Part shown: positions 9,997 to 20,613 of the stretch, piece after piece | Numbering within the stretch: the first letter of the stretch is position 1 | Layout: each line of letters starts with the position of its first letter | Source: Aquibaculum sediminis | Lineage (GTDB): Bacteria; Pseudomonadota; Alphaproteobacteria; Kiloniellales; DSM-21159 | Reading direction: 5' to 3' | NCBI RefSeq assembly: GCF_040712085.1 | Contig: NZ_JBFCVK010000003.1 | Coordinates: 248,001 to 312,000 of the forward strand | DNA: 64,000 bases | Notes under the pieces: model-generated | Database searches by the model: none | Seen by the model: only the letters and a program-made list of their open reading frames with translations | Told to the model about the DNA's origin: nothing | Translations under genes and position numbers: made by a program

Positions 9997-10942
9997 CGGG
10001 CTGCGACACACCTACGCCGCGCTGCGCGCCGGGCGCGCGCCCGCGGGTTGGGCCCGGCTCGGCGGCAATGAGCGCGGCGCGCTCTGGATGCTGCTGGCCG
10101 CTTTGGGCTTCACCCTGAATGCGGCCTTCGCCAAGACCCTGGCGCAGGGCGGCATGCCGGTGTTCCAGATCGCCTTTGCCCGCGCCTTCTTCGCCCTGGC
10201 GCCGCTGCTGCCCTTCCTGCTGGCCGGGGGATTCATCGCCTTCCGCACCCGCCATCCCGGAACCCACCTGCTGCGCGCGCTCTTCGGTGCAGGCGCCATG
10301 GTCAGCGGCTTCTACGCGCTCTCGGCCCTGCCGCTGGCGACGGTGACGGTGCTGACCTTCACCGTGCCGCTCTTTGCCGTGGTGCTTTCGGTGCTGCTGC
10401 TCGGCGAGCGGGTACGCTGGCGCCGCTGGACGGCCACGCTCACAGGCTTCGGCGGCGTCGTGATCATGACCCTGCCCACCCTGCTGCAGGACGGCGGTTT
10501 CGTGCTGGAATGGACGCTGCTGGCAGGCCTGGGCCAGGCCTTCGGCATCGCCATGTCCGTCGTGCTGGTGAAGCGCTTTCCGGCCAGCGAAAGCCAGCCG
10601 GTGATGGTCTTCTGGTTCTGCCTGGCCTCGATCATTCTGACCGCACCCCTGGCGCTGATGCAGTGGATCACACCCAGCCAGGAACAGTGGATCCTCCTCG
10701 CCGCGGTGGGCGTGACCGGCTTCGTCTCGCAGTCGCTCATCATCAAGGCCTACCGCAGCGGCGAGGCCTCCTTCGTCGCACCCTTCGACTACGCCAAGCT
10801 GCCCATTGCGGTGCTGGCCGGCTGGCTGGCCTTCGCCGAGCTGCCGGACTGGGCCACCTACCTGGGCGGCGCCATCGTGGTGGCCTCCACCCTCTACATC
10901 GCCCGCCGCGAGGCACGCCCGGCCGACGGTTCCCGCTTTTGA
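9989..10942 (+). CDS. EamA/DMT-superfamily transporter 2
   Basis: 317 residues, again about ten membrane helices in two EamA repeats. It is clearly a paralogue of the preceding protein: similar stretches include LTFTVPLFAV against LNFTVPLFAT, GERVRWRRW against GEIVRARRW, PFDYAKLP against PFDYMRLP, and YIARREA against YIGQREA. The ATG at 9989 lies inside the previous gene (8-bp overlap). The pair looks like an old tandem duplication and might work as two separate exporters or as a heterodimer. No DNA-binding regulator is adjacent. Confidence 0.9.
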   Translation: MSDGLRHTYAALRAGRAPAGWARLGGNERGALWMLLAALGFTLNAAFAKTLAQGGMPVFQIAFARAFFALAPLLPFLLAGGFIAFRTRHPGTHLLRALFGAGAMVSGFYALSALPLATVTVLTFTVPLFAVVLSVLLLGERVRWRRWTATLTGFGGVVIMTLPTLLQDGGFVLEWTLLAGLGQAFGIAMSVVLVKRFPASESQPVMVFWFCLASIILTAPLALMQWITPSQEQWILLAAVGVTGFVSQSLIIKAYRSGEASFVAPFDYAKLPIAVLAGWLAFAELPDWATYLGGAIVVASTLYIARREARPADGSRF

Positions 10943-11043
10943 TCCGTCGCAACAAGGCTTCCGTTGCCGACCGATAAAATGCTTTCATATCGGGAACCGA
11001 CCCGGAAACGCCGGGCGGAGCGAACATGAACGAGGAGGCTTTG

Positions 11044-11766
11044 ATGGCACGACTGGCACTGGTCACCGGCGGCACCCGCGGCATCGGTGAGGCGATCTGT
11101 GTCGCGCTGAAGGAGGCCGGCTATAAGGTGGTCGCCAACTACGGCGGCAACGACGAGGCGGCCCAGGCCTTCACCGAGCGCACCGGCATCCCCGCGGTCA
11201 AGTTCGACGTTTCCGACTTTGAGGCGGTGAAGAGCGGCATCGAGAAGGTCACCAACGAACACGGCCCGGTCGAGGTGCTGGTCAATAACGCCGGCATCAC
11301 CCGCGACACCACCATCCACAAGATGACGCCGGAGCAGTGGCAGGCGGTCATCGACACCAACCTGACCTCCTGCTTCAACCTCTCGCGCTGCGTGATCGAA
11401 GCCATGCGCGCGAAAGGCTTCGGGCGCATCGTTAACATCGGCTCGATCAACGGCCAGGCCGGGCAGTACGGCCAGGTGAACTACGCTGCCGCCAAGTCGG
11501 GCATTCACGGCTTCACCAAGGCGCTGGCCCAGGAAGGCGCGGGCAAGGGCATCACCGTCAACGCCATCGCCCCCGGCTACATCGCAACCGACATGGTGCG
11601 CGCCGTCCCGGCCAATGTGCTGGAAAAGATCGTGGCGCGGATTCCGGTGGGACGTCTCGGCGAAGCGGAAGAGATCGCGCGCGGCGTGGTCTTCCTGGTG
11701 GCCGATGACGCCGGCTTCATCACCGGCTCCACCCTGTCGATCAACGGCGGTCAGCACATGTACTGA
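11044..11766 (+). CDS. phbB: Acetoacetyl-CoA reductase (NADPH)
   Basis: 240 residues, the standard PhaB/PhbB length. It reduces acetoacetyl-CoA to (R)-3-hydroxybutyryl-CoA for polyhydroxybutyrate synthesis. It is a classical short-chain dehydrogenase: TGGTRGIG (8-15), NNAG (81-84), and the catalytic Ser134, Tyr147 and Lys151 in YAAAK. NITR.T.HKM after NNAG and the PGYIATDMV region are typical of PhbB; FabG is the alternative but is less likely. GAGGAGG lies just before the ATG at 11044, which is preferred to the ATG at 11026. phbA and phbC are not in this window. Confidence 0.92.
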   Translation: MARLALVTGGTRGIGEAICVALKEAGYKVVANYGGNDEAAQAFTERTGIPAVKFDVSDFEAVKSGIEKVTNEHGPVEVLVNNAGITRDTTIHKMTPEQWQAVIDTNLTSCFNLSRCVIEAMRAKGFGRIVNIGSINGQAGQYGQVNYAAAKSGIHGFTKALAQEGAGKGITVNAIAPGYIATDMVRAVPANVLEKIVARIPVGRLGEAEEIARGVVFLVADDAGFITGSTLSINGGQHMY

Positions 11767-11796
11767 CCACCCACCGGCGGAAGCCGGCGCGGTCAG
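11763..11796. terminator. Possible bidirectional terminator between phbB and uvrB
   Basis: The genes converge here with 45 bases between stops. CTGACC (11763-11768) pairs with GGTCAG (11791-11796), and an inner CCGGC-ggaa-GCCGG stem occupies 11774-11787. There is no T-run, so it may be a pause or Rho-dependent site rather than an intrinsic terminator. Confidence 0.35.
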
Positions 11797-11811
11797 TCGG
11801 CATCGGGGCCC

Positions 11812-14001
<2,190 letters not shown>

Positions 14002-14210
14002 AGCTGAAGTGTAGTGCCGCGCGTGCCGCTCTGCCAGGGGCCAGGATGAGGCAAGAGGGCGCTGGATCTGCTGCACTGCTCTCGGCCCGCTTCAGGTGCG
14101 CTGCGAGCTGGGGTTGCGAGCGCTTCTTAAAGAATTTCTAAAACCGCCTTGACCGCGGTGCGACCCCACACTACATCAGTATCAACGCAGATTAGACGCG
14201 TTCCAAACAA

Positions 14211-14252
14211 TGGGCTTGCGAGCCCAACCCAGTGGGCGCCGACAGGTGCCCA
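14211..14252 (+). promoter_or_regulatory. Two tandem hairpins in the ahpC leader
   Basis: Directly upstream of ahpC are TGGGCT-tgcg-AGCCCA (14211-14226) and TGGGCGCC-gaca-GGTGCCCA (14233-14252, one G-U pair). Each has a four-base loop and starts with TGGGC. They end 30 bases before the ATG. They could stabilise the leader, pause polymerase or form a protein site. This is sequence-based and its function is not known. Confidence 0.4.
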
Positions 14253-14282
14253 ACTTGACGCAGCACAAAGGGAATCTCTCAT

Positions 14283-14831
14283 ATGCTTACCGTTGGTCAT
14301 AAACTCCCCTCCTTCAATCTCCAGGCCGTTCCCGCCGGACAGCCCCAGTCGCCGAGCGAGGCCTTCGTCGACATCAACGACAAGTCCCATCCCGGCAAGT
14401 GGCTGGTGCTCTTTGCCTGGCCGAAGGACTTCACCTTCGTCTGCCCGACGGAGATCGCAGCCTTCTCCGCGCTGAACGAGGATTTCGAGGATCGCGACGC
14501 GCAGATCCTGGGTCTCTCCACCGACAACGAGTTCGTCCATCTGGCCTGGAAGCGCGACCACGAAGACCTGCGCGACCTGAAGTTCCCGATGCTCTCCGAC
14601 CTCAAGCGCGAACTGTCCGAGGCGCTCGGCATCCTCGACGTCAATGAGGGCGTGTGCCTGCGTGCCACCTTCATCGTCGATCCCGAAGGCATCATCCGCC
14701 ACGTCTCGGTCAACGACCTGAGCGTCGGCCGCAACCCGCAGGAGACGTTGCGCATCCTCGACGCGCTGCAGACCGACGAACTCTGCCCCTGCAACTGGCA
14801 GCAGGGCGAAGAGGTCCTGAAGGTCGCCTAA
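14283..14831 (+). CDS. ahpC: Peroxiredoxin, AhpC type
   Basis: 182 residues. A 2-Cys peroxiredoxin that reduces H2O2, organic peroxides and peroxynitrite. Peroxidatic Cys54 is in FVCPTE; the C-terminus has two nearby cysteines (Cys168 and Cys170 in ELCPCNW), the arrangement of mycobacterial AhpC, which is reduced by AhpD rather than AhpF. ahpD follows 96 bases downstream. AAGGGA precedes the ATG. A perfect 11-bp hairpin separates the two genes and two smaller hairpins lie in the leader. An OxyR-type site upstream is expected from the family but was not identified. Confidence 0.95.
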   Translation: MLTVGHKLPSFNLQAVPAGQPQSPSEAFVDINDKSHPGKWLVLFAWPKDFTFVCPTEIAAFSALNEDFEDRDAQILGLSTDNEFVHLAWKRDHEDLRDLKFPMLSDLKRELSEALGILDVNEGVCLRATFIVDPEGIIRHVSVNDLSVGRNPQETLRILDALQTDELCPCNWQQGEEVLKVA

Positions 14832-14856
14832 GGCGAGCCACCTTCTCACACTCAGC

Positions 14857-14883
14857 CCCGGGGGCAGCGCCCCTGCCCCCGGG
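14857..14883 (+). promoter_or_regulatory. Strong intercistronic hairpin between ahpC and ahpD
   Basis: CCCGGGGGCAG (14857-14867) and CTGCCCCCGGG (14873-14883) form a perfect 11-bp stem with a 5-base loop. No T-tract follows, so it is more likely an mRNA-stabilising or attenuating element that sets the ahpC:ahpD ratio than a full terminator. Confidence 0.55.
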
Positions 14884-14927
14884 TTGCTGTCCGCTTTCCC
14901 CAGATCGCTCAAGAAAGGAGGCGCGCC

Positions 14928-15479
14928 ATGGCTGTCGACGCCCTCAAGGCCCGCATCCCGGCCTACGCCAAGGATATCAAGCTCAACCTCTCCAACATCT
15001 TCCAGTCCACCGCGCTCAGCGAATCGCAGGTCTGGGGCGCCGTCCTGGCCGCCGCGCTGGCGACCCGCAACGCCGAGGTGATCGCCGCCGTGGCCGAGGA
15101 TGCCGCCGGCAAGCTGAGCGCCGAGGAGCAGCAGGCAGCCAAGGCTGCTGCCGCCATCATGGCGATGAACAACATCTACTATCGCTCGGTGCACCTGATC
15201 TCCAACAAGGAGTACGGCAAGATGCCGGCGCGCCTGCGCATGAACATCATTGCCAACCCCGGTGCCGACAAGGTCGACTTCGAACTCTGGTCGCTGGCCG
15301 TCTCCGCCATCAATGGCTGCGGCATGTGCCTGGACGCCCATGAGCGCGAAGTGCTGGCCAAGGGTGTCTCCAAGGAAGGCGTGCAGGACGCCCTGCGCAT
15401 TGCCGGCGTGATCCATGCGGTCGCCGCGGTGCTCGACGGCGAAGCCGCACTTCCGGCCGACCAGCAGGCTGCCGCCTGA
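14928..15479 (+). CDS. ahpD: Alkylhydroperoxidase AhpD (AhpC reductase)
   Basis: 183 residues, near the usual ~177. The AhpD fold carries a CXXC redox centre with a nearby His: Cys131, Cys134 and His138 in GCGMCLDAHE. In characterised systems it passes electrons from a lipoyl protein to AhpC, and it has weak peroxidase activity of its own. AAAGGAGG sits just upstream of the ATG. It forms an operon with ahpC and ends at a hairpin terminator about 45 bases downstream. Confidence 0.95.
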   Translation: MAVDALKARIPAYAKDIKLNLSNIFQSTALSESQVWGAVLAAALATRNAEVIAAVAEDAAGKLSAEEQQAAKAAAAIMAMNNIYYRSVHLISNKEYGKMPARLRMNIIANPGADKVDFELWSLAVSAINGCGMCLDAHEREVLAKGVSKEGVQDALRIAGVIHAVAAVLDGEAALPADQQAAA

Positions 15480-15523
15480 GCCCCGGGCCGAAACGCCCTT
15501 TTCAAAGTCTCTCCCTGCGCAGG

Positions 15524-15553
15524 CGCCTCGTCATCATCCGTGATGGCGGGGCG
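15524..15553. terminator. Terminator between ahpD and the amino acid ABC transporter genes
   Basis: An imperfect 13-bp stem (15524-15536 with 15541-15553; two G-U pairs, loop TCCG) is followed by TTTGCGTTT. It separates the convergent ahpD and permease genes and could act in both directions. Confidence 0.55.
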
Positions 15554-15574
15554 TTTGCGTTTCTGGAGCTATGC

Positions 15575-16309
15575 TTAGGGCAATCCCGCCGGCGACAGGC
15601 CCGGCCGGGCCGGCTCCGCTTCGCGCGGGCGCAGGTGCCCGGAGAGGCGATACTCCACCTTCCGCAAGACCCAGAGAATCAGGTAGGTGCAGGCGAGATA
15701 GAGCAGGCCCGCCGCGATATAGAGCTCGTAGACCGCGAAGGTGCGCGCCACCATCACCCGGGCCACGCCGGTGAGATCCAGCAGCGTGATGATCGAGACC
15801 AGGGAGGTGGCCTGGAAGAGGAAGACCACCTCGTTGGAATAGGCCGGCAGCGCCAGGCGAAAGGCCTTGGGCAGGATGATCCGGCGATAAAGCAGGCCGC
15901 GGCTCATGCCGCAGGCCCGTGCGGCCTCGACCTCGCCGTAGGGCACGGCCTGGATCGAGCCCCGGAGAATCTCCGCCGTGTAGGCCGCGGTGTTGAGTGT
16001 CAGGGTCAGGACGGCGCAGAAGTAGGGCTCGCGGAAATAGACCCAGAGCCCGAGGGTCTCCAGCTCCGTGCGGAACTGCCCCGAGCCGTAGTAGATCAGG
16101 AAGAGCTGCACCAGCAGCGGCGTGCCGCGAAAATAGAAGATGAAGCTAAACACCGGCAGGCGCAGCAGCGGGTTGGTGGAGATCCGCATCAGCGCCAGCG
16201 GAATGGAGGCGGCAAAGCCCAGCGCCAGCGCCCAGGCGGTGATCTCCAGGGTGACGAGCAGGCCGGAGAGCAGCTGCGGCAGGGAATCGAGCACCAGCGC
16301 CAGGTTCAC
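15575..16309 (-). CDS. Polar amino acid ABC transporter permease (HisM-like)
   Basis: 244 residues with five to six membrane helices and the HisM/ArtM fold. It partners the preceding permease to form the membrane channel of a histidine/lysine/arginine/ornithine-type importer. The EAA cytoplasmic loop that docks on the ATPase is visible as EVEAARACGMSRGLLYRRIILP. The gene starts 4 bases after the stop of the HisQ-like gene, so they are co-translated. It is the last gene of the four-gene operon, read leftwards into the hairpin at 15524. Confidence 0.93.
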   Translation of the reverse strand: MNLALVLDSLPQLLSGLLVTLEITAWALALGFAASIPLALMRISTNPLLRLPVFSFIFYFRGTPLLVQLFLIYYGSGQFRTELETLGLWVYFREPYFCAVLTLTLNTAAYTAEILRGSIQAVPYGEVEAARACGMSRGLLYRRIILPKAFRLALPAYSNEVVFLFQATSLVSIITLLDLTGVARVMVARTFAVYELYIAAGLLYLACTYLILWVLRKVEYRLSGHLRPREAEPARPGLSPAGLP

Positions 16310-16313
16310 CGCC

Positions 16314-17006
16314 TCAGGCCCTCCGCACGCCGCGATTGGCCATGGCCTCGAAACGCTGCTGCAGCAGCATGGAGACCACGGTGATCCCGAGGTACATGAG
16401 CGAGGCCACGAAGTAGAAGGTAAAGGGCAGCTTGGTGGCGCCCACGGCGATCTGCGTCTTGCGCATCAGCTCGTCGAGCTGGATGACCGAGATCAGCGCC
16501 GTTGCCTTGATCAGCACCATCCAGACATTGCCCAGGCCCGGCAGGGCAAAGCGCCAGACCTGCGGCAACACGATGCGCCGGAAGGTCAGACGCCGGCTCA
16601 TGCCGCAGGCGCGCGCCGCCTCGATCTGCCCCGCCGGCACGGCAAGAAAGGCGCCGCGGAACACCTCGGTGGCAAAGGCGCCGTAGATGAAGCCCAGGGT
16701 CAGGACCCCCGACACGAACGGGTTCAGGTCAATGTAGACGGGGTAGCCCCAGCGCGCCGCCGTGTTCTGGATCAGCGTCGGCGTGCCGTAAAAGATCAGA
16801 AGGATGAGCAGCAGCTCGGGCACGCCGCGCACCACGGTCGTATAGGTCCCGGCCACACCCCGGGCGATCCGCGAAGCACCCAGCTTGGCCCAGGCGCCGA
16901 GCAGGCCGAGGAGGATGGCCATCAGCAGCGATGCCAAGCCAACCAGAAGGGTGAGCTGCAGCCCTTCCCAGAGCATCCAGCCGTAGCCGCGCAGGTCGGG
17001 CAGCAT
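16314..17006 (-). CDS. Polar amino acid ABC transporter permease (HisQ-like)
   Basis: 230 residues with about five membrane helices. The EAA loop reads IEAARACGMSRRLTFRRIVLP. GYGWMLWEGLQLTL at the N-terminus is a typical first helix for this family. It would form a heterodimer with the HisM-like protein. It lies 111 bases downstream of the periplasmic binding-protein gene. Confidence 0.93.
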   Translation of the reverse strand: MLPDLRGYGWMLWEGLQLTLLVGLASLLMAILLGLLGAWAKLGASRIARGVAGTYTTVVRGVPELLLILLIFYGTPTLIQNTAARWGYPVYIDLNPFVSGVLTLGFIYGAFATEVFRGAFLAVPAGQIEAARACGMSRRLTFRRIVLPQVWRFALPGLGNVWMVLIKATALISVIQLDELMRKTQIAVGATKLPFTFYFVASLMYLGITVVSMLLQQRFEAMANRGVRRA

Positions 17007-17117
17007 TCAGGCCCTCCCGCTGAACACGGTCGGTGAATGCTGTGGCTGCCGGCTCCACGAAAGCCGGGCCGCACCGGCTGCAAATGAAAACACGCCCACG
17101 GCCCGGCCTCGGGTCAC

Positions 17118-17909
17118 TCAGTCGCCGTAGACGTCGAAGTCGAAGTACTTGGCGTTGATTTCCTGATAGGTGCCTTCCTCGCGGATCTCCTCAATTGCCG
17201 CGTTCAGCGCCTCGCGCAGGTCATCCTCGCCCTTGCGCACCGCGATGCCGATGCCTTCCCCGTGCCACTGCTCCTCGATGTAATCCGGGCCGACGAAGCT
17301 GTAGCCCTCGCCTTCCTCGGTCTCCAGGAAGCCTTCCAGCAGCACCACGGAATCCGCCATCACCAGATCGACACGGCCATTGACCAGATCGAGATTGGCT
17401 TCGTCCTGGGTGGCGTAGACCCGGATGTCCGCATCGCCGAAGTTGTCGCGCAGGAAGTTCTCGTGAACCGTGGCGCGCTGCACGCCGATCGCCATGTCGG
17501 ACAGGGTGTCATTCGCCTCGGCGATCTCGCCGGGAATTTCGAGATCGCGGTCATCCGCCTTCACGAACTTCGCCGGCGTGGCGTAGTACTTGTCGGTGAA
17601 GTCCACCACCTCCTTGCGTTCCTCGGTGATCGACATGGAGGCGATGATGGCGTCGTAGCGCCGCGCCAGCAGGCCCGGAATGATGCCGTCCCAATCCTGC
17701 ACCACGAATTCGCACTCGAAGTCCGCCGCATCGCAGAGCGCATTGGCGATATCGATGTCGAAGCCGACGAGGTTGCCTTCGGCGTCGATGTAGTTGAACG
17801 GCGGGTAGGCGCCCTCCGTGCCGATGCGCACCGTATGCTCGTCGGCCGCGGCCGACGCAGCAGCGAAGCCGAACGCCGCCGCCGCCAAACCCAGAACCAG
17901 TTTCTTCAT
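17118..17909 (-). CDS. Periplasmic amino acid-binding protein of the ABC importer
   Basis: 263 residues. A Sec signal peptide (about 1-22, KKLVLGLAAAAFGFAAASAAA) is followed by the family 3 solute-binding fold: VRIGTEGAYPPFNYIDAEGNLVGFDIDIANALC, then the RYDAIIASMSITEERK and YVATQ-like hinge segments. It captures a polar or basic amino acid (lysine/arginine/ornithine/histidine class by overall similarity) in the periplasm. The protein is rich in Glu and Asp. The ATPase gene is directly upstream (27 bases). Confidence 0.92.
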   Translation of the reverse strand: MKKLVLGLAAAAFGFAAASAAADEHTVRIGTEGAYPPFNYIDAEGNLVGFDIDIANALCDAADFECEFVVQDWDGIIPGLLARRYDAIIASMSITEERKEVVDFTDKYYATPAKFVKADDRDLEIPGEIAEANDTLSDMAIGVQRATVHENFLRDNFGDADIRVYATQDEANLDLVNGRVDLVMADSVVLLEGFLETEEGEGYSFVGPDYIEEQWHGEGIGIAVRKGEDDLREALNAAIEEIREEGTYQEINAKYFDFDVYGD

Positions 17910-17936
17910 TGTCCTACTCCCCCTTCTTGGACGTCT

Positions 17937-18773
17937 TCACGACGCCGTTGGTTGTTCGGCCGCCGCCATTGCGGGGGCCGTGGGACCATTGCGGTCCCGG
18001 CTCAAATGCGATGCCAGGAACTGCCGGCAGCGTTCGGATCGCGGCGATCCGAAGACCTGTTCCGGCGGACCCTGTTCCTCGATGCGACCCTGGTGGAGAT
18101 AGATCACCTCGCTGGAAACCTCCCGCGCAAAGCCCATCTCGTGGGTAACGATGATCATGGTGCGGCCTTCCTCGGCCAGCTGGCGCATCACCCGCAGGAC
18201 ATCGCCCACCAGCTCCGGATCAAGCGCCGAGGTCGGCTCGTCGAACAGCATGACCTCCGGCTCCATCGCCAACGCCCGGGCGATGGCGGCGCGCTGCTGC
18301 TGGCCGCCCGACAGGTGCGCGGGATAGGCGCTCGCCTTATCCGCTATGCCAACCTTCTCCAGCAGGGCCATGGCCTGCTCGCTCACCTCGCGCTTGGGTT
18401 TGCCGAGTACGTGTACCGGCGCCTCGACGACATTCTGCAGCACGGTCATGTGGGTCCAGAGATTGAAGGACTGGAAGACCATGCCCAGGCGGCTGCGCAT
18501 GCGGTCAACCTGGCGCCAGTTCGCCGGCCGCGACTGCCCGCGCCGATCCCGGGTCATCTCCAGCAGCTCACCACGCAGCCGAATGCGTCCGGAATCGGGG
18601 ATTTCGAGGAGGTTGATGCAGCGCAGCAGTGTGGACTTGCCGGAGCCACTGGCGCCGATCAGAGCGATCACGTCCCCTTCCGCGGCGGAAAGCGACACGC
18701 CCTTCAGCACTTCCAGCGGACCGAAGGCCTTGTGAATGTCCTCGACGACCAACGCCGGCGCTGTCTGCGCCAT
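17937..18773 (-). CDS. Polar amino acid ABC transporter ATP-binding protein (HisP-like)
   Basis: 278 residues. The ABC ATPase has GASGSGKST at 40-48, the LSGGQQQRAAIARAL signature, and LFDEPTSALDPE as Walker B with the D-loop. The C-terminal extension past the usual 250 residues is Ala/Pro/Thr-rich. The start MAQTAPAL at 18773 is preceded by AGGGGG and is preferred over a longer in-frame ATG. It is the first gene of the operon, which reads ATPase, binding protein, HisQ, HisM. Confidence 0.93.
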   Translation of the reverse strand: MAQTAPALVVEDIHKAFGPLEVLKGVSLSAAEGDVIALIGASGSGKSTLLRCINLLEIPDSGRIRLRGELLEMTRDRRGQSRPANWRQVDRMRSRLGMVFQSFNLWTHMTVLQNVVEAPVHVLGKPKREVSEQAMALLEKVGIADKASAYPAHLSGGQQQRAAIARALAMEPEVMLFDEPTSALDPELVGDVLRVMRQLAEEGRTMIIVTHEMGFAREVSSEVIYLHQGRIEEQGPPEQVFGSPRSERCRQFLASHLSRDRNGPTAPAMAAAEQPTAS

Positions 18774-18934
18774 CCCCCTAAGCCCCCTCGTCAATCCAGA
18801 GAGCAAGCTCCGCCTGCTCTGATGTCCGCGTTGCGTGCCGCTTGGCCTGCGCGCGGGCATCAGGCCGACGGTAGTCGCCAGGGACGGCCGGCGACAAGGG
18901 AAAAGCGAGCCGCTGCACGGCCTCCGCGCCCAGC

Positions 18935-20143
18935 CTATGAGCCATCGCCCAGGAGGCGCAGGCCTTCTTCCACGGCCTGGCGCCGACGGTCGTCTGCCGG
19001 AAGCTCTGCCACCAGAGGTTCGGCCCGCTCCAACGCCTCGAGAGCCGCATCGGTCTCACCCAGCACCAGCCGGGCCTGGACCAGCCGCAGCCACCCGTCG
19101 ATGTCCTCGGGGTTCTGCTCCAAGCGGTCGGCCAGGCCTTGGACCATGGAGCGGATGAAGGCTTCGCGCTCCTCCGGGCTCATGTCCTCCACCGCGGCTT
19201 CCTGCTCCGCCATGGGACCGCCGCGCGGCTCGGGACCGGCCGGGATGCTCAGCTCCGCCAGCGGCAGCCCCAGGTCCTCCGCCGCCATGACGATCTGTTC
19301 GCGCAGCAGCGGGCGCCAGCCGGCATCGCGCGACGTGGTTTCCGCCAGCTCCAGCCAGAGATCCAGCGCCTCGCGCACCCGGCCACCCTGTTTCAGAGCG
19401 AGAGCGGTGTAGTAGCGCGCCCGCGGCTCCTGCGGATCGGCCTCCAGGGCAGCGGCAAAGGCTGCAGCAGCGCGGGGTGAGACGGTGCCGCCGGCCGCAG
19501 CGGTCAGGGCCTCGCCCAGGGCCGATTGCAGGTCCGCCTGTTCGGCGCCGCCGCGGGCCACGGCCTCCTGATAGGCCTCCGCCGCCGCCTCCCAGTCGCC
19601 CATCTCGGCGCGTGCGCGTCCCAGCAACTGCCAGCCACGCACATCATCGGGGTTTTCAGCCAGGCGGCGCTGCAGGTCGGCGACCATCTCGCGCATCTCT
19701 CCCTCGCGCTCCACCTCGGCGCTGCGCTCGGCCAGCGGCTGGCTCGGCAGATCGGGCTGACCGACGGAGAGATAGGTCGCCAGCACGCCCAGCGGCACCA
19801 CGACGACCACCGCCAGGGCAGCCATTCGCGATGCGGTGCTGCGGCGCGGTGCAGCCCCGGCGGACTTGGTATTGCCGCCCTCGCGGCGTCGGTCAGCCGC
19901 CAGCAGCCGGCGCTGAACTTCCAGCCGCGCGGCGTCGGCCTCGCGTTCGGTCAGCACACCGCGGGCAAGATCGCGATCGATCTCCGACAGCTGGTCGCGA
20001 TAGATGTGCAGGTCGTAGGCTTCACGGTCCTCCGGCGCCGCCTCCCCGGAGGCCTCCGCCGGCCGGCGCAGCAAGGGGTGCAGCAGAGCACCGACGCTCA
20101 GCGCCGTGAGCACGGCGGCCACCGCCCAGAAGAGCCAACTCAT
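18935..20143 (-). CDS. ccmI: Cytochrome c biogenesis protein CcmI
   Basis: 402 residues. Two N-terminal membrane helices (about 1-24 and 105-125) flank a cytoplasmic loop with the conserved EAYDLHIYRDQLSEIDRDLARG. The C-terminal periplasmic part holds TPR-like repeats (FGWQLLGRA-type segments) that bind apocytochrome c and deliver it to CcmFH for haem ligation. It overlaps ccmH by 4 bp and is the last gene of the ccm operon here. Confidence 0.93.
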   Translation of the reverse strand: MSWLFWAVAAVLTALSVGALLHPLLRRPAEASGEAAPEDREAYDLHIYRDQLSEIDRDLARGVLTEREADAARLEVQRRLLAADRRREGGNTKSAGAAPRRSTASRMAALAVVVVVPLGVLATYLSVGQPDLPSQPLAERSAEVEREGEMREMVADLQRRLAENPDDVRGWQLLGRARAEMGDWEAAAEAYQEAVARGGAEQADLQSALGEALTAAAGGTVSPRAAAAFAAALEADPQEPRARYYTALALKQGGRVREALDLWLELAETTSRDAGWRPLLREQIVMAAEDLGLPLAELSIPAGPEPRGGPMAEQEAAVEDMSPEEREAFIRSMVQGLADRLEQNPEDIDGWLRLVQARLVLGETDAALEALERAEPLVAELPADDRRRQAVEEGLRLLGDGS

Positions 20144-20613
20144 GTGGGCCCACCCTTTCCGGAGTCCTCATGCAGCAGCCGCTGCAGGCGCGTGCGTTCC
20201 TCATCGCTCAAGGCTGCCGGGCCGCCCTCGGCCCGACGGCGGCGGCGAACCACGGCCAGGGCCAGGCCGCCGCCGGCCAGGGCCAGGATCACCGCCGGCC
20301 CGAACCAGAGCAGCCAGGTCTCCGGGCGCATGGGCGGGCGGAAGAGCACATAGTCACCGTAGCGGGCCACGAGGTAGGCCTTGATCTCCTCGTCGCTGTC
20401 CCCGGCCTCCAGGCGCTCGCGCACCAGCACCCGCAGGTCCCGCGCAATGCCGGCCTGGGAGGAATCGATGGACTCGTTCTGGCAGACGACACAACGGATC
20501 TCGCGCTGCAGGGCCCGGGCCCGCTCCTCAAGTTCCGGATCCTCGAGCCGCAGCTCCTGAGCCAGCGCCGGCAGGGTGAAACAGAACAGCAGCAGGGTCA
20601 GCAGAAGCTTCAC
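20140..20613 (-). CDS. ccmH: Cytochrome c-type biogenesis protein CcmH
   Basis: 157 residues with a GTG start. A signal peptide (about 1-18) is followed by the reduced-thiol motif CVVC (Cys41 and Cys44, canonical LRCxVCQ), then SQAGIARDLRVLVRERL, and a membrane helix at about 105-130. It reduces the haem-binding cysteines of apocytochrome c for CcmF. The GTG overlaps the upstream ccmG stop (GTGA), which fixes the start. An ORF running further upstream is not used. Confidence 0.92.
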   Translation of the reverse strand: MKLLLTLLLFCFTLPALAQELRLEDPELEERARALQREIRCVVCQNESIDSSQAGIARDLRVLVRERLEAGDSDEEIKAYLVARYGDYVLFRPPMRPETWLLWFGPAVILALAGGGLALAVVRRRRRAEGGPAALSDEERTRLQRLLHEDSGKGGPT

